Shown: positions 63,814 through 64,000 of the stretch, piece by piece
Layout: each line of letters opens with the position of its first letter
How positions within the stretch are numbered: position 1 is the first letter of the stretch
Assembly (NCBI RefSeq): GCF_005937985.2
Contig: NZ_CP042172.1
Location: forward strand, 1,550,001 to 1,614,000
Length of the DNA: 64,000 bases
Direction: 5' to 3'
DNA from: Arthrobacter sp. KBS0702
GTDB taxonomy: Bacteria > Actinomycetota > Actinomycetes > Actinomycetales > Micrococcaceae
The notes under the pieces: generated by a model
The model's database searches: none
The model's input: the letters and a program-made list of their open reading frames with translations, nothing else
What the model was told of the DNA's origin: nothing
Position numbers and translations under genes: made by a program

Positions 63814-64000
63814 TCAGAGGCCGCGGCGCCCCACCCACGCCCCGTGCAGCAGCGGAACAACCGAGACGATCATCAGCACGCCGCCGAGTACGGCGTCGTC
63901 CGCCCGTACGATGGAACCCGCGATCAGCAGGGCGCCGAAAATCAGCGCCGATGCCGCCCGCCGCACCGTGCGGTCCAGCCGCGCCAGCTGACGCTCCAGG
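63814..64000 (-). CDS. C-terminal end of a membrane protein (UbiB/ABC1-like tail), partial
   Basis: Only the last 61 codons are visible on the minus strand, running off the window at 64000. They read LERQLARLDRTVRRAASALI, then FGALLIAGSIV and LGGVLMIVSVVPLLHGAWVG. Two membrane helices after a basic amphipathic segment resemble the C-terminus of UbiB/AarF-type atypical kinases, but other membrane proteins end this way too. The TGA is at 63814-63816. Confidence 0.5.
   Translation of the reverse strand, partial: LERQLARLDRTVRRAASALIFGALLIAGSIVRADDAVLGGVLMIVSVVPLLHGAWVGRRGL

Overview
The window is high-GC actinobacterial DNA, most like the Micrococcaceae (Arthrobacter/Pseudarthrobacter type). 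The evidence is the gene order def-fmt-rsmB-rpe-ribDEBAH-hisEGF, hisI-trpE-(Trp membrane protein)-(HGxxPAAW protein)-trpC-trpB-trpA-lgt, gltBD, and pyk beside an ANTAR response regulator of the PdtaR type. DUF4193 and mycothiol-type DinB-fold genes point the same way. No database search was possible; all family names rest on motifs and remembered family features.

Layout. (1) 1-2.1 kb: the 3' end of zapE, a small MT0933-like antitoxin gene, a minus-strand cluster of five tRNAs (Gly-Cys-Val-Gly-Val), a 114/111-bp tandem repeat and tRNA-Val(CAC). (2) 2.2-30.2 kb: a dense housekeeping block, almost all on the plus strand with many 4-nt start/stop overlaps. It makes formylmethionine and removes it (fmt, def), modifies 16S rRNA (rsmB), makes riboflavin under an FMN riboswitch, and covers parts of histidine and all of the window's tryptophan synthesis. 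It continues with lipoprotein maturation (lgt), glutamate synthase and pyruvate kinase. (3) 30.4-42.3 kb: an accessory region starting at an intact tRNA-Leu(CAA). The 3' end of that tRNA recurs at 34.26, 41.33 and 42.23 kb, so the region looks like stacked insertions at this tRNA. Two of the copies lie in a 660-bp imperfect duplication with conserved palindromes. Between them are a large M48-type membrane protease with a partner, a lipoprotein zinc peptidase, a seven-repeat YVTN propeller protein, and several broken genes (Doc toxin, DUF6884 and DHFR-like remnants; a PAP2 remnant lies just before). (4) 42.4-64 kb: accessory chromosome with regulators beside the genes they probably control: XRE plus two oxidoreductases; a second lgt in an operon with a class A penicillin-binding protein opposite a MarR gene; and two head-to-head ArsR/SRPBCC modules with visible operators. 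It then holds DUF4193, a DUF1326-DUF2182 pair, a lytic transglycosylase, and a Y-family polymerase with isoleucine at the steric-gate position. A degenerate fifth tRNA-Leu-type repeat lies at 55.8 kb.

The most promising leads are the tRNA-Leu-derived repeat family with a compensatory palindrome change, the paired identical operators around the 52.4-kb promoter, the Ile-gate DinB, the Lgt2-PBP operon, and a translationally coupled leader ORF between the FMN riboswitch and ribD.
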